Shown here: piece after piece, positions 26,646-33,549 of the stretch
Position numbering within the stretch: the stretch's first letter is position 1
Layout: each line of letters opens with the position of its first letter
Source: a virus
Reading direction: 5' to 3' (one strand)
IMG/VR virus record: IMGVR_UViG_3300037071_000543
Span: 1 to 53,731 of that record
DNA: 53,731 bases
The notes under the pieces: model-generated
The model's input: only the letters and a program-made list of their open reading frames with translations
Told to the model about the DNA's origin: nothing
Database searches by the model: none
Translations under genes and position numbers: made by a program

Positions 26646-26960
26646 TTATTGCGGACGGCCACTGCCGTTGAGATTCACCACCTTCTTGGCGGCCTCCATA
26701 GCGGCCTCCGCCTCGGCCACCTCCTTGTCGTAAAGGCGCTTTTCGACGCGCCATGCCAGTTCGCCCTTCAGCGCGGCGATGTCCTGCTCCAAGCAGACCC
26801 TCCGGTGCTCAAGCTCCAGCTTGGCCAGTTCCCGCTTCAGGGAGCTATCCGGCGTGTCTTCGATCTGTTCCTTGGCTTCCCAACCGCTACCGAACTCTTC
26901 CCCCCATTGCCGGTCGATGTATTTGTCCGCTGCCCGGATCATATCTGCCAGTACGCTCAT
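26646..26960 (-). CDS. Helical charged protein
   Basis: 104 residues; ATG 26960 overlaps the preceding stop and GAGGAGAGGA lies upstream. The sequence is helical with a coiled coil (LKRELAKLELEHRRVCLEQD, EKRLYDKEVAEAEAAMEAAK). The function is unknown. Confidence 0.75.
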   Translation of the reverse strand: MSVLADMIRAADKYIDRQWGEEFGSGWEAKEQIEDTPDSSLKRELAKLELEHRRVCLEQDIAALKGELAWRVEKRLYDKEVAEAEAAMEAAKKVVNLNGSGRPQ

Positions 26961-27148
26961 TGTTCCTCTCCTCTTTTTTCTAGTATCGCAATCTGCTTCT
27001 TAAGACCATCGACCAGCTTGCGGGCCTCCTCCGGTATGATCTTGAAGGTGATAGACACCTCATCGTGCTTTCCTGATAGTGTCACCATGATAACATCGAC
27101 GAAGATGCTTGCCTTAATATTGATGCCGCTATCCGGTCCTCTTGCCAT
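26957..27148 (-). CDS. Small protein directly after the terminase ATPase gene
   Basis: 63 residues, MARGPDSGINIKASIFVDVI; its ATG shares a base with the terminase stop (TGATG at 27150-27146). Strand-rich first half, helical second half (EEARKLVDGLKKQIAILEK). It is not a continuation of the terminase: no nuclease motif is present. The function is unknown. Confidence 0.75.
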   Translation of the reverse strand: MARGPDSGINIKASIFVDVIMVTLSGKHDEVSITFKIIPEEARKLVDGLKKQIAILEKRGEEQ

Positions 27149-27936
27149 CACATCATCCCTAGTTGTGGTCGATCGCTTGCCATTTGGAATTGCTGCACGG
27201 TCTCGGTGATCCCCTGAAGCGGGGTGAAGGTGAGGAGCATGATGCCGTTGGTCGTCATCAGGCGAATGATGCACTCGCCGTAGACATCCATCGGGCATTC
27301 CTCATCCGCCCAAATCACATGCTGGGACGTGCCCTCGAACGAGCCTCGACCTTGCTCGTAGGATTTCATACCCAAGGTCGACCAGCCGCCCGACACATGC
27401 CGGACCTTCACCAAGTCGGTGAGGTCTTCGACGCCGCGCTTCCACGTCACCCTGCCTATCAGATTGCCCGGGACCATGCCGGTTCCGGCGAGTTGCTTGC
27501 GAGTGCCATCGTAGGCCACAGGGCCGAGCAGGGCGGCCTGCACGATGTCGCGGGTGGATTCGTTCTTCTTGCCGCACGCCCACGCCCTGACAGGCCCGTC
27601 AAAGCGCCTGCCGTCCCACCAACCGGGATAGAGCCCGGTGAGGTGCGCGGTCACCTCGAACGCCCCGGTGATCGTCTTGCCTACACGATTAGCTGCCAAA
27701 AAGCAGCGTTCCCGGTAACTGGCCCCAGCCTCGAAGAACTCGACATGCTTCGGGTAGTGACGCCGGGCATAGACAAGCACGGTGCCGTCGAGGTCGAGCC
27801 GGTCTTCATCCGGGAAGAGTTCGAAGAACTGGCGCTGCTGGAGCCGTCGCGACATGGTGGCCGCGAGCGCGGCGTAGTGCTGCCGGGTTTGCAGCGGGAG
27901 GAGGTCCATGTCCTCCAGAGGCAGGAGGTCCAGCAT
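27148..27936 (-). CDS. Terminase large subunit, ATPase half (separate gene)
   Basis: 262 residues forming a complete packaging ATPase domain. The P-loop is AANRVGKT (about residues 81-88), the Walker B strand with catalytic Glu is VIWADEE, and the coupling motif is LLTFTPLQG near the C-terminus. It ends QMASDRPQLGMM, just where one-piece terminases continue into the nuclease domain. That domain is encoded at 17216-17965. No intein or intron splice motif was seen at the break. It would power DNA packaging at the portal and must work with the nuclease half in trans. It follows the terminase small subunit region, the usual place for this gene. Confidence 0.92.
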   Translation of the reverse strand: MLDLLPLEDMDLLPLQTRQHYAALAATMSRRLQQRQFFELFPDEDRLDLDGTVLVYARRHYPKHVEFFEAGASYRERCFLAANRVGKTITGAFEVTAHLTGLYPGWWDGRRFDGPVRAWACGKKNESTRDIVQAALLGPVAYDGTRKQLAGTGMVPGNLIGRVTWKRGVEDLTDLVKVRHVSGGWSTLGMKSYEQGRGSFEGTSQHVIWADEECPMDVYGECIIRLMTTNGIMLLTFTPLQGITETVQQFQMASDRPQLGMM

Positions 27937-27937
27937 G

Positions 27938-28207
27938 TCACTGGACGGTCATCGGGACGAAGCTGACCATCTCTCCGAGTTCGCCCTTTTGGGCCGCGTC
28001 GTGGACTACCCGCTGCATCGCGTTGCGAAAGCCGTCATCGCCGAAGGACCGCGCCACCCCGAGCGCCACGATGAAGTCGACCGGCACCGGCTCGTTCGCT
28101 TCGTGGTCGGGAATCGTGATGAAGCACTGCCCTTTGCGGATTACCATCTTGATGTCGCCCGGCTCTGGTTCGGGCGGGTGGTCGTATTTAGTCACCGTCG
28201 CTTCCAT
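27938..28207 (-). CDS. Small protein between terminase subunit genes
   Basis: 89 residues. GAGAGACG lies before ATG 28207 and the stop is 1 base before the terminase start. A beta strand set (DIKMVIRKGQCFITIPD) precedes helices (VDFIVALGVARSFGDDGFRN). The function is unknown; its place suggests a DNA-packaging accessory. Confidence 0.7.
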   Translation of the reverse strand: MEATVTKYDHPPEPEPGDIKMVIRKGQCFITIPDHEANEPVPVDFIVALGVARSFGDDGFRNAMQRVVHDAAQKGELGEMVSFVPMTVQ

Positions 28208-28458
28208 CGTCTCTCATCCCCATTCGAAGGAAGCGGCAGGGAGAGAAAGGCCCTAAACTCCCTGCCGCCGATTCCCATCACGGACTTTCCTAGCCGCGTC
28301 ACCTTGACCCCAACAATAAACTGGCACGAGGAGCCAGCGGGAGGCGGGGAGGTGACTTTTCGTTGTTGGGCTGGCCGCTCGCCCTCAAAATGCGCCTCCC
28401 TACCTACCGAGTGAATGCCGATTCCCATCCGGCCACCGTACCACGAAACTGCCAGAGG
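28208..28458. other. Terminase-region gap with nested inverted repeats
   Basis: No well-supported gene. CCCAACAA (28309-28316) and TTGTTGGG (28363-28370) form an 8-bp stem enclosing CTGGC/GCCAG (28321-28325 and 28333-28337). Nested repeats next to the terminase small subunit gene could be a packaging recognition site or an RNA structure. A 78-residue open frame here lacks a good ribosome site. Confidence 0.4.
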
Positions 28459-28896
28459 TCAATGCTTCACGCCAGCCTTGATCGATCGCACCTCCGCGTG
28501 GATCGCCGCCATTTCGAAGCGGATTTCGTCATCCGTCATCGAACTGTAATTGTGGTTGAAGGTCGAGACGTTGACGCTCCGATCGATGAACAGCCCAAAC
28601 AGTTTGGCCTTGCACGCCCCGGCTTGGACGGCGGCTGACACCTGCCCGAGCTTGAGCGCGTAGGCTCGATCCTCATCGAACTGCGCGGCCATCGAATCGA
28701 TCGTCACCTCGACCCGCGCCAGCGCCTTGCCTTGGAGTTCGGCGATCCGCGCGACGACATTGCCTTTTCTAGCCAGCCTCGACGCATGTTGCATGGATGG
28801 TCGATACCCTGCCAGCGCATATGCCTCATCCAATGTCTTGCCGGTGACGCGGAACTGACAGAACGATTCCTGTCTGGCATTTTTGAGAATTGGCAT
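28459..28896 (-). CDS. Terminase small subunit
   Basis: 145 residues, starting MPILKNARQESFCQF with GAGG 7 bases before ATG 28896. The first half has the terminase small-subunit HTH pattern: RQESFCQFRVTGKTLDEAYALAGY, then HASRLARKGNVVARIAELQ. The remainder is helical with a central helix for oligomerisation (ALKLGQVSAAVQAGACKAKLF). It should bind packaging sites and load the large subunit. The repeat region at 29.1-29.3 kb upstream is a candidate binding site. Confidence 0.8.
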   Translation of the reverse strand: MPILKNARQESFCQFRVTGKTLDEAYALAGYRPSMQHASRLARKGNVVARIAELQGKALARVEVTIDSMAAQFDEDRAYALKLGQVSAAVQAGACKAKLFGLFIDRSVNVSTFNHNYSSMTDDEIRFEMAAIHAEVRSIKAGVKH

Positions 28897-29071
28897 CAGA
28901 CATCCTCTGAGTTTGCCAAGCGGTGAGCGCCGCGTGATGCTGATCGACGTTCCGGCTTGGATTTTTCCATGCGAATTTGAACATCGCCATTTTCTGCTCT
29001 TCGGCAAGTGCCTCCCGGTTGGGATAGCTTTGAACGAATACGTCCCATTTGGCTTTGTGTTCTGGCGTCAT
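28826..29071 (-). CDS. Small protein overlapping the terminase small subunit gene
   Basis: 81 residues. GGAGGGGAAA before ATG 29071 is a strong ribosome site. Helical N-terminal part (PEHKAKWDVFVQSYPN, AMFKFAWKNP) with lysine and aromatic residues. It overlaps the next gene by 71 bases, which is long for this genome. The family is unknown; the ribosome site supports it. Confidence 0.6.
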   Translation of the reverse strand: MTPEHKAKWDVFVQSYPNREALAEEQKMAMFKFAWKNPSRNVDQHHAALTAWQTQRMSDANSQKCQTGIVLSVPRHRQDIG

Positions 29072-29091
29072 TTTCCCCTCCGGTTCATCGA

Positions 29092-29312
29092 AAAAGTGGC
29101 TGGACCATGTGGTTCAACCTCCCCTCATAGAGGGGGAGGGTTGTGAACCAGTCCACAAGGGTGGTCTCCGGTTTCGATTTTGGTCCAACCAATGTTGCTA
29201 TGTAAATATGTGAAAACATTAACAAATCTATCGATGCTGGTTCAACCTAAACCCCTGAACCAAAAAGGGCTGGACAAATCGCTTTTGGTTCACACTTTAT
29301 GCGGGTGAACCA
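29092..29312. repeat. TGGTTCA/TGAACCA iteron-like cluster with hairpin; possible origin or packaging site
   Basis: Heptamer TGGTTCA and its complement alternate at 29110, 29144, 29238, 29256, 29286 and 29306, with a near copy TGGTCCAACCA at 29181 and GGTTCA at 29092. The first pair closes a long hairpin (29111-29149) with a CCTCCCCTC/GAGGGGGAGG stem. An AT-rich stretch (29195-29236) with TAAATATG and AAAACATTAAC lies in the middle. Iterons, AT-rich DNA and a neighbouring RepA-like gene are origin features; the neighbouring terminase small subunit makes a packaging site also possible. Confidence 0.6.
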
Positions 29313-30403
29313 GCAACTTCTGATGTGCCTAATTCGAGCGCCTTTTCGCCCTCCTTGGTGAGGACCAGTTTGCCCGAATAATCACGCATCCACTTCTTTT
29401 CGCGGAGCCGATCGACGGTCCTGCGGGCGGTGCTTCGCGATGTCTGCGCCTTCACCGCGATTTCGCGCTCTGACAGGTTGGCCTCCGCGTGGACGGCGGC
29501 GAGTATGGCAAGCTCGACCCGGTTTTGTTCGGTCTTGAGTTCGGCCTCGCGGCTTTCGACCATTGGCCGGACCACGGTGGCCGCCATCTGGTTGCCTTCG
29601 CTATCGAGCAGGTATTCAGGCTTGATGATCGCGGACTCCAGTTTGATCGGATCGAACGGGATGCCGCGCAGCTTGCCGAGCCAGTGGAAGGTGGCGACGT
29701 TGCCCTCCACCCATGAGGTGAGGTTGCCGTCGAGTTCATTGGTGATGGCCGAGCCGCCGCGTGGCAGCAGATCGTCGCGCTTGGCCCGCTTGACCGGGTG
29801 AGCCACGATAATCCCGACAGGTCGCGCCGGGTGGAACTCCAGCAGCGATCGGAAGTCGGCGGCGAAGTCGAGCATGGCCGTATTGAGGCTGTCATCGTCG
29901 CCGAGGAAGAAGGCTTGCAGGCTGTCGAAGACGACCAGCGCAAGGTCTGGATACTCGCCGAGCAAATACTGGATGCGATCGGTCGCCTCCGAGATGTCGA
30001 ACACGCCTTCATGCCAGACGATCGGCAGATCGTAGGGATCGATGCCAAGCTCCGAGCACATCCCGTAGAACTGGTAGCGGACGTTATCGGGGTTTTCGCC
30101 AGCGAAAATTACAACCGTGCCTTGCTGGCACTTGCGACCGCAGAACCACTCGCCGCGCGCCACCTTGATGGCCATCAGGAGAGCGATCAACGTTTTGCAG
30201 TGCCCAGTGTTGCCGGTGAATGTGTAGGTCGATCCGCGTAGCAAAACACCTGCCACCAAATAATCCGGTGGTTGCATCTTTTCGAGAAATTCGACGGAAC
30301 TGATGAAGCCGTTGAACTTGCGGCCTCGCTTGCGGGCCTTTTTGGGCTTGGAGAAAGCGCCTTCGCCATTGAAAAACGGTCGTTGGCCCGGCTCATGTGT
30401 CAC
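29297..30403 (-). CDS. RepA-like RecA-fold ATPase with C-terminal winged helix
   Basis: 368 residues from GTG 30403 (AGG 6 bases upstream); a longer ATG start at 30472 is possible. The P-loop is GNTGHCKT (about residue 62), where Cys replaces the usual Gly before Lys. Walker B is LALVVFDSLQAF, and GIIVAHPVKRAK with RGGSAITNELDG follow as in RepA/AAA_25 helicase-type ATPases. The last 70 residues form a winged-helix region (LSEREIAVKAQTSRSTARRT, LREKKWMRDY). Such proteins open or load replication forks. The adjacent repeat region makes a replication role likely. Confidence 0.8.
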   Translation of the reverse strand: MTHEPGQRPFFNGEGAFSKPKKARKRGRKFNGFISSVEFLEKMQPPDYLVAGVLLRGSTYTFTGNTGHCKTLIALLMAIKVARGEWFCGRKCQQGTVVIFAGENPDNVRYQFYGMCSELGIDPYDLPIVWHEGVFDISEATDRIQYLLGEYPDLALVVFDSLQAFFLGDDDSLNTAMLDFAADFRSLLEFHPARPVGIIVAHPVKRAKRDDLLPRGGSAITNELDGNLTSWVEGNVATFHWLGKLRGIPFDPIKLESAIIKPEYLLDSEGNQMAATVVRPMVESREAELKTEQNRVELAILAAVHAEANLSEREIAVKAQTSRSTARRTVDRLREKKWMRDYSGKLVLTKEGEKALELGTSEVAGSPA

Positions 30404-30566
30404 AAAACACCTGCCGACCGCTTGAATTGTGGGGGAAAATGGATAGATTGCATGGGAGTAGACCCTCCTCATCCGTTCGCAGGTTGGTGGAGTTTCTGGG
30501 GCCGGTGGTGTTCGAAGCACCCCGGCCCCCATTCTTATCCGGCTCACCGGATTTTTCTAGCCCCAT
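30393..30566 (-). CDS. Possible small coupled open reading frame
   Basis: 57 residues, MGLEKSGEPDKNGGRGASN, starting 7 bases after the VRR-NUC stop and overlapping the RepA start by 11 bases. The ribosome site is weak and the composition is polar with no recognisable fold. It may be a leader that couples translation of the ATPase gene, or may not be expressed. Confidence 0.3.
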   Translation of the reverse strand: MGLEKSGEPDKNGGRGASNTTGPRNSTNLRTDEEGLLPCNLSIFPHNSSGRQVFCDT

Positions 30567-30575
30567 AGTCCGATT

Positions 30576-31043
30576 TCAAACCGACACCCGGACCTGTCGG
30601 CGGATCGCTCCCCAGCCTTCGAGCACGGCCAGCGCATCATCCACGGTGTCGACCCACGCCACCTTGCCCCCGGCCTGCTCGACCTCATCCATGAACAAAA
30701 GCTGTGATTCGGTGGGCTTCTCGCCGCGCCGCTTGAGTTCCAGCACATGCACGCGCGCGCCGCCCGGCTGGATCAGGATGAAGTCGGACACCCCGGCCCG
30801 GGCTCCCATGCGCTTGAGCCGTCCGCCCTCGATCGATCGGCGGGTGATTGTGCCGTCCTTGTTCTCCTTCCAGATTGCCGATCGCTCGCCGCCGTTGGGC
30901 GGGTGAAACCACAGCCAGCCCGGAGCCTTGCCAACCCGCAGGTAGTCGGCGATGACGCAGTGCATTTCGAACTCGGTCGCGCCTGTCGGTCTCACTCCGC
31001 GCTGCCGTGGCCCCTTCAGCAAATCCAGTTGGCGCTCGACCAT
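30576..31043 (-). CDS. VRR-NUC nuclease
   Basis: 155 residues. The VRR-NUC pattern is clear: TEFEMHCVIADYLRVGKAPGW, GVSDFILIQPG, then VHVLELKRRGEKPTESQLLF (Asp near residue 88, E-L-K near 103 and the S-Q pair near 113). These are PD-(D/E)XK enzymes acting on branched or nicked DNA. ATG 31043 follows TGTACTACG, an operator-type palindrome, so expression is probably repressed from the central control region. It is the first gene of the leftward block. Confidence 0.88.
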   Translation of the reverse strand: MVERQLDLLKGPRQRGVRPTGATEFEMHCVIADYLRVGKAPGWLWFHPPNGGERSAIWKENKDGTITRRSIEGGRLKRMGARAGVSDFILIQPGGARVHVLELKRRGEKPTESQLLFMDEVEQAGGKVAWVDTVDDALAVLEGWGAIRRQVRVSV

Positions 31044-31123
31044 CGTAGTACAATCCCTCTTGCACTCCCCGCTGCAATCTGTAACCTTGGCATTTCACTT
31101 TGGCTACAGGGAGGATGAGACCC
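31044..31123. promoter_or_regulatory. Central divergent control region
   Basis: 80 bases separating leftward and rightward genes. CGTAGTACA (31044-31052) touches the start codon of the VRR-NUC gene. TGTAACC (31080-31086) and GGCTACA (31102-31108) are half-sites of the 17-bp operator found at 34463 and 45485, here with centres about two helical turns apart. TTGCAC (31060) and TTGGCA (31087) are possible -35 elements; no good -10 was found. Confidence 0.5.
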
Positions 31124-31249
31124 GTGAAAACCTTGATTGCGACTTTCGTACTATCGCTGGCGCTGGCTGGCGTTGTTTACGCCAAGACCTGCCGGACCAC
31201 CTGCACGACGATCGGCGACACCCAGTTCTGCCGCACCTCATGCCTCTGA
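31124..31249 (+). CDS. Exported cysteine-rich micropeptide
   Basis: 41 residues from GTG 31124, preferred because GGAGG (31110-31114) is then 9 bases upstream; an ATG at 31115 touches that site. MKTLIATFVLSLALAGVVYA is a signal peptide with a likely cut after VYA. The mature 21 residues carry two CxxxC pairs (CRTTC and CRTSC), spaced for two disulfides. It would act in the periplasm. The role is unknown. Confidence 0.65.
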   Translation: MKTLIATFVLSLALAGVVYAKTCRTTCTTIGDTQFCRTSCL

Positions 31250-31256
31250 CCGGAGG

Positions 31257-31346
31257 ATGTTCGACTTCATCGACTTCAGGGAACTGATTTTCATATTCCT
31301 GTTCGGCATGGTGTTCGGCTTCGTGCTGGGCGTCATCCTGATATGA
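31257..31346 (+). CDS. Tiny single-helix membrane peptide
   Basis: 29 residues, MFDFIDFRELIFIFLFGMVF and so on, essentially one membrane helix. GGAGG lies directly before the ATG, too close for standard initiation, so expression may depend on coupling to the gene before it. Confidence 0.45.
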   Translation: MFDFIDFRELIFIFLFGMVFGFVLGVILI

Positions 31347-31354
31347 GGTGAGCT

Positions 31355-31753
31355 ATGCCGCAGCCGTTCAACCGGACTTGGATCATCAACGCGCCGTGGG
31401 CGCACCCGGTCTGGAGCCAGTACGCGCTGCTGCTGTACGACCTGACCACGCCGATGGACGACCTGCCGCCGCCTATCCTCTACCGGGAGGGCGACACCCA
31501 TGAGTTCCTGCTGTACGCGATGGACCCGGATGTGCCGGTCAAGCCGGGCAAGGAACCGCCGAAGGACACCGAGATGCAGCTACTTGGTCCGGCGAATCAC
31601 GGCTATCAGTTCAAGGCGGACTCCGACGCGGCGGCGGAGCAGCGTATGGATGAGGTGGTCGAGGCGATCGAGCAAGGCGTACTCCACCCGGACACCGACT
31701 TCCGCAAGGACTGGGACGAGATATTCAAGGACGCCTATTCGCTCAAGAGGTGA
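31355..31753 (+). CDS. Conserved phage protein of unknown function
   Basis: 132 residues. GAGGTGAGCT precedes the ATG. The N-terminal FNRTWIINAPWAHPVWSQYA, then LYDLTTP, then ILYREGDTHEFLLYAMDP is a pattern repeated in many phages of Gram-negative hosts. The C-terminal part is acidic (RMDEVVEAIEQGVLHPDTDF). No function has been established for the family. Confidence 0.8.
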   Translation: MPQPFNRTWIINAPWAHPVWSQYALLLYDLTTPMDDLPPPILYREGDTHEFLLYAMDPDVPVKPGKEPPKDTEMQLLGPANHGYQFKADSDAAAEQRMDEVVEAIEQGVLHPDTDFRKDWDEIFKDAYSLKR

Positions 31754-31757
31754 CACG

Positions 31758-31922
31758 ATGCCACTGAAAAAGGGCAAGTCGAAAAAGACCATCTCCAAGA
31801 ACATCAAGGAGATGAAGAAGGCCGGATACCCGCAGGATCAGGCGGTGGCCGCGAGCCTCGACACCGCGCGCAAGTCGGGTGCCAAGATTCCGAAGCATAA
31901 GGGCATGAGGCTGAAGTCGTGA
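31758..31922 (+). CDS. Small basic phage protein
   Basis: 54 residues, MPLKKGKSKKTISKNIKEMK, then YPQDQAVAASLDTARKSGAK. This short Lys-rich protein with a QAVAAAL-type helix is widespread in phages. It may bind nucleic acid. The function is unknown. Confidence 0.8.
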   Translation: MPLKKGKSKKTISKNIKEMKKAGYPQDQAVAASLDTARKSGAKIPKHKGMRLKS

Positions 31923-32122
31923 AGACCAGCGACGTTCTTGCCGCCGCCAAGAAGGTGCCGAAAGGCGATGGTAAAGGCGCGATCAAATGCCCGCGTTGCC
32001 CGAATACGCTGCACTGGTGGCGCAAGGGCACCCGCCTGAAACTGCGGTGCGACATGGAAACCTGCCTGTGGGATGACGTGATCGAGACCAGCGTCGTGTC
32101 GATGCGGGGAGGTGACGAATGA
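31919..32122 (+). CDS. Small zinc-ribbon protein A
   Basis: 67 residues from GTG 31919 (GTGA overlap). CPRC and CDMETC, separated by about 19 residues, form a probable Zn ribbon around LHWWRKGTRLKLRC. It is similar to the product of the next gene (CPAC, LRLQCSTPNC), so the two look like a tandem duplication. The function is unknown. Confidence 0.75.
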   Translation: MKTSDVLAAAKKVPKGDGKGAIKCPRCPNTLHWWRKGTRLKLRCDMETCLWDDVIETSVVSMRGGDE

Positions 32123-32316
32123 CGACCCGGGAGGAGTTCGACGGCGTGTTCGGCAAGGTGCTGAAGGCGCTGCCGCTGGTTCCAAAAGAGGGTTTCAGCG
32201 GCTCGTTCAAGTGCCCGGCCTGCGAAGACGGCACCGTCTATTGGAGACGCGCGCCGCGCAACAAGCACCTGCGGCTGCAATGCAGCACGCCAAACTGTGT
32301 CTGGATGTTCCAATGA
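32119..32316 (+). CDS. Small zinc-ribbon protein B, paralogue of A
   Basis: 65 residues, ATGA overlap with A. KCPAC, TVYWRR, LRLQCSTPNCVWMF aligns with protein A (KCPRC, TLHWWRK, LKLRCDMETCLWD). The N-terminal helix differs. A role in nucleic acid binding is possible. Confidence 0.75.
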   Translation: MTTREEFDGVFGKVLKALPLVPKEGFSGSFKCPACEDGTVYWRRAPRNKHLRLQCSTPNCVWMFQ

Positions 32317-32522
32317 AGCTCGATCCCCGCTGGCTACCGCGCTCCTACCCGGAGCTATTGCAGGACGTGATTGCCATGCACGCCAACATCGATTCGCATG
32401 ACACCACCGAGGCCAAGCGCATGGCGACCATGCTCGAACCTGCGGTGGTGGTCGCCCGCGAGCAGCTTGACAGAATCACCCAAGCCGCGATCGCCCGGAT
32501 GATTGGCGGCCAGCATGGGTAA
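32313..32522 (+). CDS. Small helical protein
   Basis: 69 residues, MKLDPRWLPRSYPELLQDVI, with an ATGA overlap at its start. Helical, containing REQLDRITQAAIARMI near the end. It overlaps the following gene by 8 bases. The function is unknown. Confidence 0.75.
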   Translation: MKLDPRWLPRSYPELLQDVIAMHANIDSHDTTEAKRMATMLEPAVVVAREQLDRITQAAIARMIGGQHG

Positions 32523-32778
32523 GCTCTCGCCGATCGTCTCGCGTCAGATCGACATGCTGACCGACGACCTTTCGCTGACCTGCCACGGCGCGGATGTCGG
32601 CATCGTCGCGGTCGCGCTGGCCCGGGTGCTTTCCAGCGCCCTGATGAACATCCCGGACGGGCACCGCGATGTCGCCTTTGACGCCTTCGTCGTGCTGGCC
32701 CGCAACAACCTGCTGCTTGGCGAGAAAGGCCAGAAGGTCGAGGAAGCATGGAACAGTATTCAACCACGTTCGAAATAA
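32515..32778 (+). CDS. Small helical protein
   Basis: 87 residues, MGKLSPIVSRQIDMLTDDLS. A hydrophobic helix-rich middle (DVGIVAVALARVLSSALMN) does not look like a membrane segment. It overlaps both neighbours. The function is unknown. Confidence 0.75.
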   Translation: MGKLSPIVSRQIDMLTDDLSLTCHGADVGIVAVALARVLSSALMNIPDGHRDVAFDAFVVLARNNLLLGEKGQKVEEAWNSIQPRSK

Positions 32779-32993
32779 TCCGCACCGTGATCGACCGCGC
32801 CGACCGCGCCATGCGCGAGCGGAACATCTACGCCAGCATCACGATCGAACTCGACCAGAAGGACTGGGACGAGTTCCGTCACACCCTGCCGCCGATGGTT
32901 ACTCCCTTCATCGCGATCCGGGGGATCACCCCACCGCCCGATGATTTCGTCGCGGTCACCGTGGGTGGGCATACCGTGAGGCTGAAGCAATGA
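32748..32993 (+). CDS. Small alpha/beta protein
   Basis: 81 residues, MEQYSTTFEIIRTVIDRADR, then SITIELDQKDWDEFR and DDFVAVTVGGHTVRL. It overlaps the previous gene by 31 bases, as others in this run do. The function is unknown. Confidence 0.7.
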   Translation: MEQYSTTFEIIRTVIDRADRAMRERNIYASITIELDQKDWDEFRHTLPPMVTPFIAIRGITPPPDDFVAVTVGGHTVRLKQ

Positions 32994-33220
32994 AGAAGCA
33001 GTACGCGGGGCGGAAGGTGACGGTGGCCGAGCCGAGGGTGACCATCAACGGCGTCGACCTGTCAGTCGGGCAGGCGATGACGCTGCGGGTGGCAATGGCC
33101 CAGTTTCTCGAAGACATGAGCCACCCGAACGCGCTGGGCACCGACGAGCACGGGCGCAGGATGACTGCCGCTTACCGCGAGCACGCCCGCAACATCAGCG
33201 CCATGATCCTGCGCCTATGA
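32990..33220 (+). CDS. Small protein of unknown function
   Basis: 76 residues, MKKQYAGRKVTVAEPRVTIN, then VGQAMTLRVAMAQFLEDM. A beta hairpin followed by helices, basic overall. ATGA overlaps on both sides. Confidence 0.75.
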   Translation: MKKQYAGRKVTVAEPRVTINGVDLSVGQAMTLRVAMAQFLEDMSHPNALGTDEHGRRMTAAYREHARNISAMILRL

Positions 33221-33549
33221 GCAAGAATCTGGTTTTCATCCTCCCACCGAAGGACGGGCACCTCACCGCGCCGCAGAACGAGCCAGCGCGGAAGCTGACG
33301 CACAAGCGGCTGGCGTGGCTGCAAATTCTCGAAATGGGGCCGGGTCACCGGAACAGCAATGTCGGCTTCTACTGCATGACTGCCGGGTGGAGCGAGTGGA
33401 ACTATGTCGACGCCAAGACCGGCGAACACCTCACCTCCGAGGCTGCGGCGGCGCTACGCTACGATGAGCGCGTCCGCACAGATGGGGAGCGGCTGACGCC
33501 GAAAGGCCGCTGGATCGCCAAGTTTGGCCGCGTGGGAGAGATTTATTGA
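33217..33549 (+). CDS. Protein with winged-helix-like composition
   Basis: 110 residues. LTHKRLAWLQILEMGPGH, then FYCMTAGWSEWNYV, then RLTPKGRWIAKFG resembles small winged-helix domains of phage accessory genes, where a final LTPKG turn is common. DNA binding is an inference. Confidence 0.6.
   Translation: MSKNLVFILPPKDGHLTAPQNEPARKLTHKRLAWLQILEMGPGHRNSNVGFYCMTAGWSEWNYVDAKTGEHLTSEAAAALRYDERVRTDGERLTPKGRWIAKFGRVGEIY

Noticed and set aside
17216-27936. Intein or intron as an explanation for the split terminase
   Set aside because: No intein N- or C-terminal splice motif (such as a terminal His-Asn before Ser/Cys) is seen at the break. Both halves have normal start and stop codons with overlaps to neighbours, and 17 ordinary genes lie between.
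28192-28428. 78-codon minus-strand open frame before the terminase small subunit
   Set aside because: No ribosome site at its start, overlap with a better-supported gene, and the region is better explained by inverted repeats.
31147-31155. CGTACTATC as another operator copy
   Set aside because: It lies within the signal-peptide codons of the micropeptide gene and breaks the palindrome at more than one base.
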